From Tritrichomonas musculus (lineage: Eukaryota > Parabasalia > Tritrichomonadida > Tritrichomonadidae): a DNA stretch of 64,000 nt. Below, one piece after another: positions 1 to 10,612 of the stretch (position 1 is the stretch's first letter; each line of letters starts with the position of its first letter). Under the pieces are notes generated by a model. It did not search any database. It saw only the letters and a program-made list of their open reading frames with translations, and was not told the origin of the DNA. The stretch covers positions 434,001-498,000 of the forward strand of contig JAPFFF010000025.1 in assembly GCA_039105265.1 (NCBI GenBank), given 5' to 3'. Made by a program: the position numbers and the translations under genes.

Positions 1-1680
1 GTTACCAATGGTTGTTACATGTGATGGAATATTAATACTCCCGATTGAAGTATTAGAGAACGATTCATCACCAATGATTTGCAGCTTCGAATCACTTGGA
101 ATTTCCACTTTTGAAAGCTGTGAACAAGAATCAAAAGCGTTTGCTTCAATCACTGTCACTTGTGATGGAATCCTTATGCTTTCAATTGATGTTTGTCTGA
201 ATGCTGATTTTCCAATAATTCGAAGATTTGAAACATGAGAAATATCAACGTGTTTTAATTCACAACGATCACCAAATATCCATGGATGAATGCGCTGGAT
301 AAAGTCAGGAATAGTGACACTTTCAACATTACTAACACAGAAGACAATTTCATCAAAATTTTCTTGTTTCAATGACGATTTCCTAATAATGAGCGTGTCA
401 TCATAAAAATGAAAATATGGATTCTCTTGACTCACATAAACTTTAGCACATCTCAAATTATATGCAGCATTGAATTCAATCAATTTTGAAGGAATCGTAA
501 TGCTTTCAGGTTTAACTGAACCAAATGCTTTTTCTTCAATGATTTGGAGTTGCGAATCATTCGCAATTTCTATTTTTTTAAGTCGAGTGCAAGATTCAAA
601 AGATTTTTTGTCAATTTTCGTGACATGTGATCCAATTGAAATCGATTGAATTGGCGTACAAGAAAAAGCTTCCTTACCAATTATTTGAAGCTTCGAATCA
701 ACCGAAATTTCAACTAGCTGAAGCGAATAACAGTAAGCAAAAGCACTTTCGCCAATAACCGTCACACTTGATGGAATTTGAATGCTTTTTATTGATGATT
801 GTTCAAATGCTGATTTGTCGATAACTCGAAGTTTTGATTCATTCGAAAATTCGACAATTTGAAGATTTCGGCACCCATAGAATGAATAAGGGCAAATTCT
901 CTCAATTGAATCGGGAATTCCCACTTTTTCAATACAACGAATAGAAAAAACAATTTCATCAAAAACGTCTTTTTCAATTGATGATTTTCTGATGATAAGC
1001 TTATCTTCCAACGATTTAAAATATGGATTTTGCGAGCTCACTGTTATTTTATTTAGCTTCTGCGTCAAACTGCACCATCCTTCTTTGAGTTCGACTAATT
1101 TTGGAGGAATTGTGATGCTTTCAATTGTAGATGAATGAAAGGCAAATTTATCAATGATTTGAAGCTGAGAATCACTCGGTATTTCAATTTCTTTGAGTTG
1201 CTTGCAATAACTGAAGGAACGTTCACCTATTTTTGTGACTTGCGGAGGAATTCTGAGCCTCTCAATCCCTGAGTACAGAAAAGTTTCTTTTTCAATCGAT
1301 TGAAGTTTGGAATTATTTGGAATTTCAACGTTTTTAAGATAGCGGCATGAAGCAAAAGAGCGTTTACCAATCTTTTCAACTTGAGGGGGAAGTGTAATGC
1401 TTTTAATCAATGAATGGGAAAAGGCATCATCATTAATTATTTGGAGATTTGAATCACTAGAAATTTTTATCGAGTTTATCATAGAATATTTGAAGGCGTG
1501 TATATAAATGTCTGTTATAACGTATTCATGTGATTGATAGCCAAAAGATCGTGGAATGATTACATCAGGGGATTCGAAACTAATAGCACATGCTGTTTTA
1601 TCTTCTATGTTTATTGAATATCTGACTCCTTTAAATTTGACTTCTTTAAATTTGCAATCTGTATTCAAAACTGATTAAAA
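1..1680 (-). CDS. BspA-type leucine-rich-repeat protein, 3' part off the left edge
   Basis: The minus strand is open from about 1680 to position 1 (about 555 codons), so the end of the gene lies outside the window. The translation is a BspA/TpLRR array of about 23-residue repeats with cores such as I-P-S-x-V-T-x-I-G and S-D-S-K-L-Q-I-I-G-D-E-S-F. Between repeat runs are two copies of a non-LRR module (about 300-480 and 930-1100) reading roughly N-P-Y-F...D-x-L-I-I-R-K-S-S...F-D-E-I-V-F. The same module occurs in the large BspA protein at 55184-59080. No signal peptide or membrane segment is visible in this part. There is no ATG at the open end: the frame opens just after a TAA near 1683 and the first Met is near 1480. 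The start is therefore unresolved, and the region may be the last exon of the ankyrin gene upstream (1807-3805). BspA proteins of trichomonads are known as surface or secreted repeat proteins; a role here is inference. Confidence 0.8.
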
Positions 1681-1806
1681 AAAAAGTTAATGATTAATTT
1701 TTTTCACCATTACGATAAATTTTTTGATCATTATAAAAATAAAAAGAACAATAATTTATTAATTTGTTTTCATAAAAATAGTATAATTACTTAAAAAAAA
1801 TTTTAT

Positions 1807-3805
1807 TTAAGTTTTTATTTTTTTCTTCAGATCAGAAATGATTCCATCTGATTTTTGAAGTTTTTCTTTTAATTTTCGGTTTTCTTCTTCAAGCTGCTTA
1901 ATTCTCATTAAGAGAGATTTATTCTCTTCTTTCAAACGATCGGTTTCAGATTTTGCTTCGTTCATTATTTTGTTTATCTCTTGCTGCTTTTCAATCAGGT
2001 CTTTCGATAGAAACTGAACGATTTCTGGATGATTTCCTTTTTGTGCATAGTCAATAGCAGTTTTATAAGCATTTTAATAAATTCCATAAAACATTTTTTT
2101 ATTTCAAAATTTCATAAAAAAAAGTTCTTTCAAAATTATATTTGAAATTTTCAATTCAAATTGTTTGGCAGTTTGTATCAATTCCTGGTTGTGCCAACAA
2201 AAGTTCAACAACCTTTGTGTGACCATTACGTGCAGCATAAGTCAAAGGAGTAAAATAAAATGTTTTCATTTGAAATTTTACAAATTTTTTTTTCAATTTA
2301 AAAATTCCATTAAAAAAAAATTTGTTTTAAATTGAATGAAAATCTACAAATCTAAACATCTTTACTGTTGACATCAATTCCAGGCTGTGATAACAAGATT
2401 TCAACAATTTTTGTATGACCATCGCGTGCAGCTATAATTAAAGGTGTAAGATTAAATGGCTAATTAAAAATTCCAAAAATTTTTTTCATTTGAAAATTTT
2501 ATGAAAAAAAAATAATTTCTAAAAATTTCATGAAAAATAAAAAAAGTTGGAATGAATTTGGTATCCTTTTCAATGCCTGGCAGCGATAATAAACGTTCAA
2601 AGATTTTAACTTGGTCTTTAAATATGGCATTGGCCAAAGGTGTATAATTAAAATGACTAATTTAAAACTCCATAAATTTTTAAAAACTTTGAAATTTTAT
2701 TAAAAAATTTGTATTCAAATTTTATGAAATTTTTGAATATGAATATCTTTGCTGTTGATATCAATGCTTGGTTGTGCTAGCAAGAGTTCAACGACTTTTG
2801 TATGACCATTATGTGCAGCATGAGCTAAAGGTGTAAAATTAAATAATCAATTAAAAATTCCACAAATTTTTTTCATTTGAAAATTGCATTAAAAAAATTG
2901 GTCAAAATTGTATGAAAAATTAATAATTCAAATATCTTTACAGTTGATTTCGATACCTGGCTGTGATAACAAGAGTTCAACGATTTTAGTATGGCCATCA
3001 CGTGCAGCATAAAGTAAAGGTGTGAAATTAATTAACTAGTTTAAAATTCCACAAATTTTTTTTTATTTCAAATTTTATGAAAAAAAAATTTTTTAGTAAA
3101 TTTCATTCAAAATTATTTTTAATTGAAAATGTATCTGCCGTTTATTTCTATACCTGGTTGTGACAATAATAGTTCAACAATTTCAGTATAGTCCTTGAAG
3201 ATGGCGTAGACTAAAGGAGAAAGATTAAATTAATGTTTTAAATTCCATAAAAATTTTTTTCGTTGAAAATGTTATTAAAAAAAGAACTTTTTGAATGACA
3301 TTAACGCTTAAAAATTTAAAAATATTTTTACAGTTGATTTCAATACCTTTTTGCGCTAATAAATGTTTAAAAATCTCTTTGTGGCCTTGGGAAACAGCGC
3401 AAATTAAAGGTGTGTTATTGGCACATTGAATTTAAATTCCATAAAAAAAATTTTTTAGTTGAAAATGCCATTAAAAAGTGTTAAGTATAAATTATATGAA
3501 TATTTTTTGGTCTTAAATTTCTTTACAGTTGATTTCAATTCCTTGTTGGGATAATAAAAGATCAACAATATCTGTATGTCCTTGAGAAGATGCAAAAATC
3601 AAAGGAGTCGAATTAAATGTTCGATTAAATTCCATAAATACTTTTTATTTGTAAATATTATGAAAAATATATGATATGAATTACATAAAAAATTAAAGTA
3701 TTAAAATGTCTTTGCAGTTAATGTCGATTTTCTTGTTATTAAGAAATTGTTGAACTGATTTGATATCACCAACTTCACATGCTTTGAGAAGATCTTGATT
3801 GCTCA
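1807..3805 (-). CDS. Ankyrin-repeat protein with C-terminal coiled coil, split by nine short intervening sequences
   Basis: ATG at 3805 begins M-S-N-Q-D-L-L-K-A-C-E-V-G-D, a typical trichomonad ankyrin N-terminus. Exon 1 (3705-3805) ends ...I-D-I-N-C-K-D-I. Eight further ankyrin blocks of about 33 codons follow at about 190-nt spacing, each beginning (F)-N-x-T-P-L and ending N-(C/S/G)-(K/R)-x-(I/V). A terminal exon runs from near 2070 to the TAA at 1807. It completes an ankyrin repeat (K-T-A-I-D-Y-A-Q-K-G-N) and continues as about 70 residues of charged coiled coil rich in E, K and L. The 85-95-nt pieces between exons contain stops in frame and lack GT...AG ends; the first is 3618-3704. All ankyrin blocks I translated are open, which argues against a decayed gene. 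Function is presumably protein binding; the partner is unknown. A BspA frame follows in the same direction and may be a further exon. Confidence 0.7.
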
Positions 3806-4136
3806 TTGCTTATTTAAATTGGCCTTTGAAGATCAAAAAATAAAATTTATTTTTAAACGGTTTCATACGTTCAAATTTAATTCAAAAAGTTGATTATAAA
3901 TTCTTAAGTAATTGATTTAAACAAAAGAGAGAGAAAAAAAAGGTTTATTAAAAAACTGGGATTTATAAAAATTAGGGTGAACTCTATTTGTAAACTTAAG
4001 GGTGTAGCCCATTTTCAATTTCTCAATATATAAACTGTTTTGAAAAGTTTTCAATTTTATAAAATTGAAAAATTTGTAAGAGTGGGGGTACATTGAAATT
4101 ACGGGTTATTTTCTTATTAAAGCGCTTTAATTTATA
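3806..4136. other. Intergenic spacer between two minus-strand genes
   Basis: AT-rich spacer holding the 5' flank of the ankyrin gene and the 3' flank of the Myb/DDE gene. I see no ORF, RNA gene or repeat that I can support. Confidence 0.5.
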
Positions 4137-5935
4137 TCATATCCCATAAAAATATAAATTTGTGATGGCTTCTTGATGAGAATCTTGTATTTCTTGATCA
4201 ACATTTTTTGTCTTATAAGGAGAAATAAGTCCTTGAGAAAAATTTGTTTTGAATTTTGACATAAATTCATCTTTATTCATCTGATTTAAAACTTGAAGAA
4301 AAACTGACATTGCTTTTTTAAGTGTATTTATGAATGATCGTTTAACAACTTTTTTTAAAATCTTCTTTGGATCATCTGACGATGAAATGATTTTCTGGAA
4401 TTTTTTCTTATCATTCAAATTTTGAATAATATATTCAAATTGCTCATCTTCAAATGAATTTATGTCATCTGGCCTATTTTCATCTAAAGCATCTATGCCA
4501 AAAATAATATTTTTATTTTTTTCTTCTTCTTTTACAATAAAATCTCTCAATTTTTTATCATCAATCATATTTTCATATGGATGAGTCAAGAAATCCACAA
4601 TTTTTTCAATATCATTCAAATTGTTCAAATCATACTCAAAAGGTATTTTCACTTTTTTCTTTGAATTATATTCAATTCCATTTATTGATGCGCATAAACG
4701 AATACACCACTGCAAAATGCTTGCTCTTTTCACTTTTTGTTTGAATTTTTTATCTGACATATAAAAGTGAAAAGTGGAATTAACTTTTGGTATTGGTAAT
4801 ACACTTAAAGAATAATTCATTACATTATATCGATGAAGTGGAAGTGTTCCAGTGCATAAATTTGGTATTCGAACAATTTTATAATTTTTACTGTTAATTA
4901 TCAAATGAGTATAGTAATCAAGCATTTTTTCTACATCTGACAATTTATCCTCTTCAACTTCATTGCCTTTCATAAGATTATAAACAACATTGTTTAATAA
5001 AGGAAAATCAAAATTTATATCATCTAAGGAGTTGATATTTTCTGTTAAAACAACACCCGCTTCGTTTTCTCTTTTTTCAATAAAGTTTGAAGATCCAAGT
5101 TCTGTTGCAAATTGTTTCACAATGATTGCTTCACAAGCAATACGTACGGCATTGTCATATGAATTATCAAAACAAGACAATTTTCTGATCAGACCAAAAA
5201 ACAATTCAATATCATGCGTTCCGATCCGTTGGAGAGCAAGATCATCATAATGAAACTTAATTGCAATTGCTAAACCGATAATTGTGTTTATTATTCGCTT
5301 TAAAAAAATTTCATCTGCAAACAATACTCCAAGTGAATTGCATGAAAAACGTTGTTTAAAGACTGAGTCACGTTCCACGTTATGAACATTTTGTAAATGT
5401 GAATTAAACAAAATATAAGCTTCATTAAGGAATGCTAATCTGGTTTTTCGAGATAGAAGATTTGACCGAAATGCTTCAATGAAAAATACAAAAGGCATCA
5501 CATAATATGCTGCGTCAAAACGGCCTTTTTGCATTACTTTAGAAAAAGAATACCAGGAATATAGCGCAAGAGGATAGGTATCCTTCATTGCGCCATATTT
5601 GCTTCTATCAGTAAATGCCGGTTCTAATTCAACGGCTTGAGAGAAAAGTGCCGTATTAACACATATAAGTTTTTCAGGGTCAATGAGCAGCAAATGATCC
5701 ATTAGTCTTGAACGCGCAGACTTTATCAAATGAAAAGGATCAGAGATGGGAATTTTTAATTCATTTTTAAGTCTTTCAACAATTTGATCAAATGTTAGAT
5801 TTGAAATTGGATGAACTTTATTATCATAAAAGTTCGCATGTTTGTCATCAAAGCTGACATCACCATCTGTACTAATAAATTTGACCTTGATATTTAAATT
5901 GCTCAAGCAATTAGCAATTATGTCAAATTTATTAA
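4137..5935 (-). pseudogene. 3' half of a Myb-domain, P-element-like DDE protein, separated from its 5' half by a transposon
   Basis: This open frame has no ATG of its own. It opens at the TTAA boundary of the inserted element (5932-5935) and reads V/N-K-F-D-I-I-A-N-C-L-S-N-L-N-I-K before the first landmarks. Motifs in order fit the P-element/THAP9 type of DDE transposase: F-I-S-T-D-G-D (candidate second Asp), then D-P-F-H-L-I-K-S-A-R, and later G-T-H-D-I-E-L-F-F-G-L-I-R, which carries the candidate catalytic Glu. About 300 further residues without a recognised domain follow, ending at 4137. The 5' half is at 9373-10612. Removing the 5936-9368 insert plus one TTAA copy joins the two halves in frame. 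It may be a P-superfamily transposon gene or a domesticated derivative; I found no convincing terminal repeats for it. Confidence 0.65.
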
Positions 5936-6278
5936 GGGGGACGGACCAAATAAAAAAAAATCAATTTCTTTAATTTATTTTATATTTTTTACTTAAGTAA
6001 TATACTAATAATTAATAATTACTAATATTTTCAAATTTTTTTTATAAAAAATTTTTGTTTTTTTACGAAATTATATATTCAATCATTTGCAAAACATTTC
6101 CTTATTTTTTAATTTTGTCGCATTCATCAGTTTACCTTTCATTTGTAAATTATGAAGTGCTCAGTAGTCATGCCAAATTCTATTTTTTTATACATAAAAA
6201 TGTTTGAAATACTTTTTTTTTAATTGAAAGGAGATTAATTATATTATATTTCAATAAATATTAAACTAAATTTTGATC

Positions 6279-6498
6279 GAATACATAACTTTATATTCCT
6301 AGGTTCACTGATGATAAGTTTTTAATTTGGCTGTAAAATCTTTAAAATTGAATGATTACATACATTTTGAAAAATCATGAATTACAGAGAGATTTTACCA
6401 AAATTTAAAAATGTATGTAGTCTTTCAATTTTAAAGATTTTACAACCAAACTAAGTTATAATATTTTTTATTAATAGGAATAAAAAATTATGTATTCG
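6279..6498. repeat. Imperfect palindrome of about 220 bp inside the Kolobok-like element
   Basis: CGAATACATAA at 6279 is mirrored by TTATGTATTCG ending at 6498. The inner arms (about 6330-6370 and 6407-6450) are almost perfectly complementary over about 40 nt around TGTAAAATCTTTAAAATTGA. The loop is about 35 nt. This could be a nested foldback or MITE-type insertion, or a structural part of the host element's 5' region. Confidence 0.75.
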
Positions 6499-6830
6499 TT
6501 AAGGATTTGAATCACTACATCTGGTAAAATGGAGATATGAAAATTTTTGTTCAACTTTTTTGCACTTTTTTTAACTTAATTTTTTTTTTTAGAAAAATCT
6601 ACAATTTAAATTTATAATCAAAAAGAAAATGTCCATTATAAATATTATAAAATACTATTTTAAATATTTAATCATTAATTATGATATAATAATATGTGTA
6701 CGTTTTTTTCTTCAGAGTCCCATTTTTTTGAAAGGTTTATAATTAAAAAAAAAACGTATTAATATATAAAAAGTTGGTTTATTTTGTTAACCATATATTT
6801 TTTAACGTTTATTTCATTTTTTCATTTTTC

Positions 6831-8120
6831 ATGGCGCCAAAAAGGAAAATCCAAATAAAAAACCAAAAAGCAATAAATATTAGATGGAATAAAAAGGATG
6901 ATGATAAAGAAGAGATTCAGGAAGATGTTCCTTATAAAAAAGTTCAACCAGATATGGCTGTCATCAGTACTTTAGTACAAGGCTCTGGTTTTCAAAGAGC
7001 TCGCATCGGCGCTGCTATCCAAGGAAACTGTTTTCCTAGCAAATCTACCTTTTATAGGCACCAACAAAAGTTGATACCGAAAATAAAAGAATGTACTTCT
7101 GAACATTTTGAGAGGTTTGCTAAGGAAACATTTGAACAGAATGATGCCAATATTTCAATAGATGGGAGATATGACTCCTGTCGTGATGCAATGTATTGCA
7201 CAACAGCAACAATGGATTGCAGGAGAAACAAAGTTGTTGACATGCAAACAACAAACAAAAAAGATGTCAACGTTGCGTCCAATATGCTAGAATCTGCTGC
7301 AGCTAGACTAAGTTTTGACCAAATTATTGGAAAATGGGGACCTGATTGTTGCAACTCGATAACTTCTGATAATGATAATAAAACGCCAAATCAAGCGAAA
7401 AAAGCAGGTCTGGATTTTAGTCGAACCTTCGATCCTAGGCATGGATTTCAATGCATGTCTAGAAATTTTGCAAAGCTAGCTGACAAATTGGAGTATGATT
7501 ATTTATTTTCTGATGAAATAGAAACTAAGAGAGTGAAAATTGTTTCGTGGGGAGTATATTTAGTTACAAATATTGAAGATGTCGAATTGAGAGGACTTAT
7601 GTGGACGAACTCTCCATTTCATATGATAGGTAACCACGATAATTGTTCGCATGGTCCATTACCACCATCACATTCTGATTGGGAACTAGGGAAAAACGAT
7701 GAAACTGCTTTTAAAAAAATGCAAAACTTTTTCAATAAAACCGAAAATTTTATTAAAAATTGCGACTTTCGAAACAATACTCAATGCAACGAGAGTCTCA
7801 ATAACCTCATATCGATGCTGGCCCCAAAGAGACTTTATTTCGCGCGATCATATGAAGTTAGAACCCTTTTGGCAGGATGCCTATATAACGATCCTCATTT
7901 TTTTTCAAGTTTGTTGACTGACCTAGATCTTATAAAGTTTGTACCAAAACAATCATTAGCTGATATATTGTCATTCGAAAATGATAGAGAACAAGAAATA
8001 TTCCGAAAAAGAACACCTCAATATCGAGAAAAAAAAAAGCATTACAGAAAAAAGAAATACTCTAAAAAAGATCCACCTGGCGATTACAACGAAGACAAAA
8101 AAGATTTTTCATTTGAATAA
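6831..8120 (+). CDS. DDE transposase of Kolobok/Mutator-like type
   Basis: The ATG at 6831 (M-A-P-K-R-K-I-Q) gives 429 residues; an upstream in-frame TTG at 6774 is less likely to be the start. The N-terminus is basic, as expected for nuclear import and DNA binding. Candidate catalytic and structural features in order are I-S-I-D-G-R-Y-D (first Asp), I-T-S-D-N-D-N-K-T (second Asp), D-P-R-H-G-F, a Cys/His cluster N-H-D-N-C-S-H-G, and Q-C-N-E-S-L-N-N-L-I...A-P-K-R (candidate Glu in the N-E-S-L motif, followed by the conserved P-K). The very basic tail is K-, R- and Y-rich. The N-E-x-L-N...P-K block occurs in Kolobok and Mutator-like transposases; the TTAA duplication favours Kolobok. It lies opposite to the interrupted Myb/DDE gene. 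No frameshift or stop is visible, so it could encode a full-length protein. Confidence 0.7.
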   Translation: MAPKRKIQIKNQKAINIRWNKKDDDKEEIQEDVPYKKVQPDMAVISTLVQGSGFQRARIGAAIQGNCFPSKSTFYRHQQKLIPKIKECTSEHFERFAKETFEQNDANISIDGRYDSCRDAMYCTTATMDCRRNKVVDMQTTNKKDVNVASNMLESAAARLSFDQIIGKWGPDCCNSITSDNDNKTPNQAKKAGLDFSRTFDPRHGFQCMSRNFAKLADKLEYDYLFSDEIETKRVKIVSWGVYLVTNIEDVELRGLMWTNSPFHMIGNHDNCSHGPLPPSHSDWELGKNDETAFKKMQNFFNKTENFIKNCDFRNNTQCNESLNNLISMLAPKRLYFARSYEVRTLLAGCLYNDPHFFSSLLTDLDLIKFVPKQSLADILSFENDREQEIFRKRTPQYREKKKHYRKKKYSKKDPPGDYNEDKKDFSFE

Positions 8121-8397
8121 TAATATTATCTTAATCTCAAAAACTTAATTAGTATCTCTACCTTCAGACTTTACACCTTTAAATAAAAGGTATTTTGGTT
8201 TTATATAATCTTTCTTTTATATTTTTCTTTTTTTATTCTAATATTTTTTACATATAAGATTAAAAAAAATTCATTTTTTCATTATATTTTAATATTACAA
8301 GAAATACAAAAGATTTTATTTAACAAATTTGTTTGGTAAGCCATAAAAATTATGAAATGACTAGAAATTATCATTGCATTAATTTTCAGTAATAAAC

Positions 8398-8540
8398 GAT
8401 CAAAGATGCCATATTTTCAATAAAAAACAAGACAACTAAAAATAATTTTCAATAACAAACGATCAAAGATGCCATATTTTCAATAAAAAACAAGACAACT
8501 AAAAATAATTTTAAGTAAAACCGATCAAAGATGCCAGTTC
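8398..8540. repeat. Tandem repeat, about 63-bp unit, 2.3 copies
   Basis: GATCAAAGATGCCA occurs at 8398, 8461 and 8523. The first two units are nearly identical over the full 63 bp; the third diverges after about 15 bp. It lies in the 3' subterminal part of the Kolobok-like element, where repeated transposase-binding sites are often found; that role is inference. Confidence 0.85.
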
Positions 8541-9372
8541 TTTTTTCATTATCTCATAACAGCAAAAAAATGAAAAAAAAAAGTTCAACAAATCAGCATT
8601 TTCAGAAAAAATGATCAAATATATATATATTTTTGTGTTTCATATAAGTTTTTTGATAATAAAAAATTAGAGTAATCTTTATACCATGATGGTATATAAA
8701 ATATTTAATAATTTTTAATATTATTATTTGATAGAATTTCATATTTTTCAAATAGTTTTTTTTAAAAAAATTAAATTTCGACTTTAGAAAATTAATTACT
8801 AAATGCTAATTGATATAAAATTACGTAATGAGATAGAAATATCTTCTTCAAAAAAGAAATGATATAAAAAATATTTATCGATTTACTTTTTAAATGTAAG
8901 CAAATAATTAGTACTGATTGTAATTGTTTCACTAATAGTTGAAAGCAAGTGTTGAATAAGATCTATCAGTTTTTTGAATCAATTTAGCTTTTAGGTTTCA
9001 ATGTAATATTTCGTTATAATGAGGCTAATATAGTTATCAAATGTATTCGGTTTCTGGTTAACTAAGGGATATGAAAAAATTTGAATACTTTTCAGAATAT
9101 ACATAAAATTGAAATATCTTAATAAAAAAATCATTTTTAATAATATTAATTATTAAATATAAATATATTGTTTAAATGAATAACCAAAAAGTAAAATTTA
9201 AGATTAAATAATGAAATTAAATATTATCATATTTATTAGTTAGAGCTGCTTTAAAATAATATTAAAAGTCAGCATTTCATGTTCTATTCACGATTATAAC
9301 AACAATCTCAAAATCTTACATTTTAATTTTGTTTATATAGTGAGCTTTAAACATGTGAGACTCCCCCCTTAA

Positions 9373-10612
9373 CAACGCTTGGAGGTGAAGATCCATTGGT
9401 AGTTCTCATGATGTGAATTGCATGCGGAGGGATGCTTTTAGCCAATGGAAGCATTTTATAGACATATATGGCGGCTGAATTAGGATGATTTTTTAGACAC
9501 GCTGCATCACCTCCAAGTGTTATGAAAAGTTCGTTAGCAACTTTGTTTTCAGCATCAAAAGGAACATACTCATGATAAACTTTATATATTAAACCAGGAA
9601 TTTCTTGAACATTCTCTAACATTTTTTTCAAAGAGTGTTTCATTGGTCTTATATAATTAGAACATGAGGAAAGAGAAATCAGTGGTAAAAAATCAATTAA
9701 CCTTTTGTATGTTTTACAACTTGACATTTGAATCATTGAACAAAACTTAACATATGATTCATCTATTGTTTTATATAATACCTTATTTATCATTGAACGA
9801 ATCACTGGATATTTAACAAAAACTTCATTTGAAATAAAGAACCCTTCAGTCTCTTGCTTTCCTTGATTATGCTTTTCTTTTATATACTCTCTCAGAGAAT
9901 TCTCATTTTGTTGGAGTAATTCAATTGTTTGATGCTGCTTATCAACTTGATCTTCCAAAGAATAAACCATTTTTGTAAGACGTGCATTTTCTATTTTTAA
10001 TAAATTATTTTTTTCTTCAATTTCTGCATAAAATGCTTTTTGATTCCTTGCTTCTTTTAAAATTTCATTTCGGTCATTAAACTGCTCAGTATGAAAAACT
10101 GGCCCTCTGAAAAAAAATTGATCAGATTGAACATATTCAATTAAATTTAATTCAGAATCATTAAGAATAGAAAAAGTTTTACAAAATAACAAAAGTGTCA
10201 TACATTCATTAGAGGAGGCTAAATTTATAAAAGAGTTTTTGTCATATATATTATTATCAAAAATATATTTTAAAAGTATCGCCATTTCCGAAGAAAATGT
10301 TGGAAAAATATTTGTTATTTGAATTATATTTGTTATAACAAGCTCTTTATTGTATTGACTTAATTGCGAAATCTTTTCAAAATTTCTTATTTTTTTGAAT
10401 AAAATATGCATAATTTTATCATCTTCTGATTCATTTAAGAAATCTTTTTGATTTAATCCCAAAATATCTAATTTCTTCATTACATTATAATGTAATTTTA
10501 TGGCATTTGGTGAACGATTCGGTAAAAAATTAGAAATTAAGCTCCATTTGTTTCCAAATTCATCAACTCTTTTAATCAATTCGATTTCTTCGCTTCGATT
10601 CCATTTCGTCAT
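9373..10612 (-). pseudogene. 5' half of the Myb-domain, P-element-like DDE protein
   Basis: The ATG at 10612 opens M-T-K-W-N-R-S-E-E-I-E-L-I. Residues 1-50 form a single Myb/SANT repeat with spaced aromatics (W4, W23) and R-S-P-N-A-I-K-L-H-Y. A coiled coil follows at about residues 190-255. After that comes a region with S-S-C-K-T-Y-K-R-L-I-D-F-L-P and L-G-G-D-A-A-C-L, where the Asp could be the first catalytic residue. The frame runs a few codons into the inserted transposon and stops at 9347, so as it stands it would give a truncated protein of 421 residues with a transposon-derived tail. Upstream flank 10613-10900 is AT-rich with no clear terminal repeat. Confidence 0.7.

Larger units (their letters stand above)
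5936..9368 (+). mobile_element. Kolobok-like DNA transposon, 3.4 kb, TTAA target duplication
   Basis: The element is flanked on both sides by TTAA (5932-5935 and 9369-9372). Its ends begin GGGGGACGGACC on the left and, read inward from the right, GGGGGGAGTCTC, so only the first few G residues are inverted repeats. A TTAA duplication with G-rich ends is the published signature of the Kolobok superfamily; piggyBac also uses TTAA but starts with CCC. It carries one intact-looking transposase gene (6831-8120) on the plus strand, a 220-bp palindrome (6279-6498) and a 63-bp tandem repeat (8398-8540). The insertion interrupts the minus-strand Myb/DDE gene, whose frame is restored exactly if the element and one TTAA are removed. 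An open transposase and an identical target duplication suggest a fairly recent insertion. Confidence 0.75.

Noticed and set aside
2040-3705. Simple decay of the ankyrin gene as explanation for its stops
   Set aside because: Stops fall only in the intervening pieces and never in the ankyrin blocks I translated, and the break point is identical in every repeat and in three other genes.
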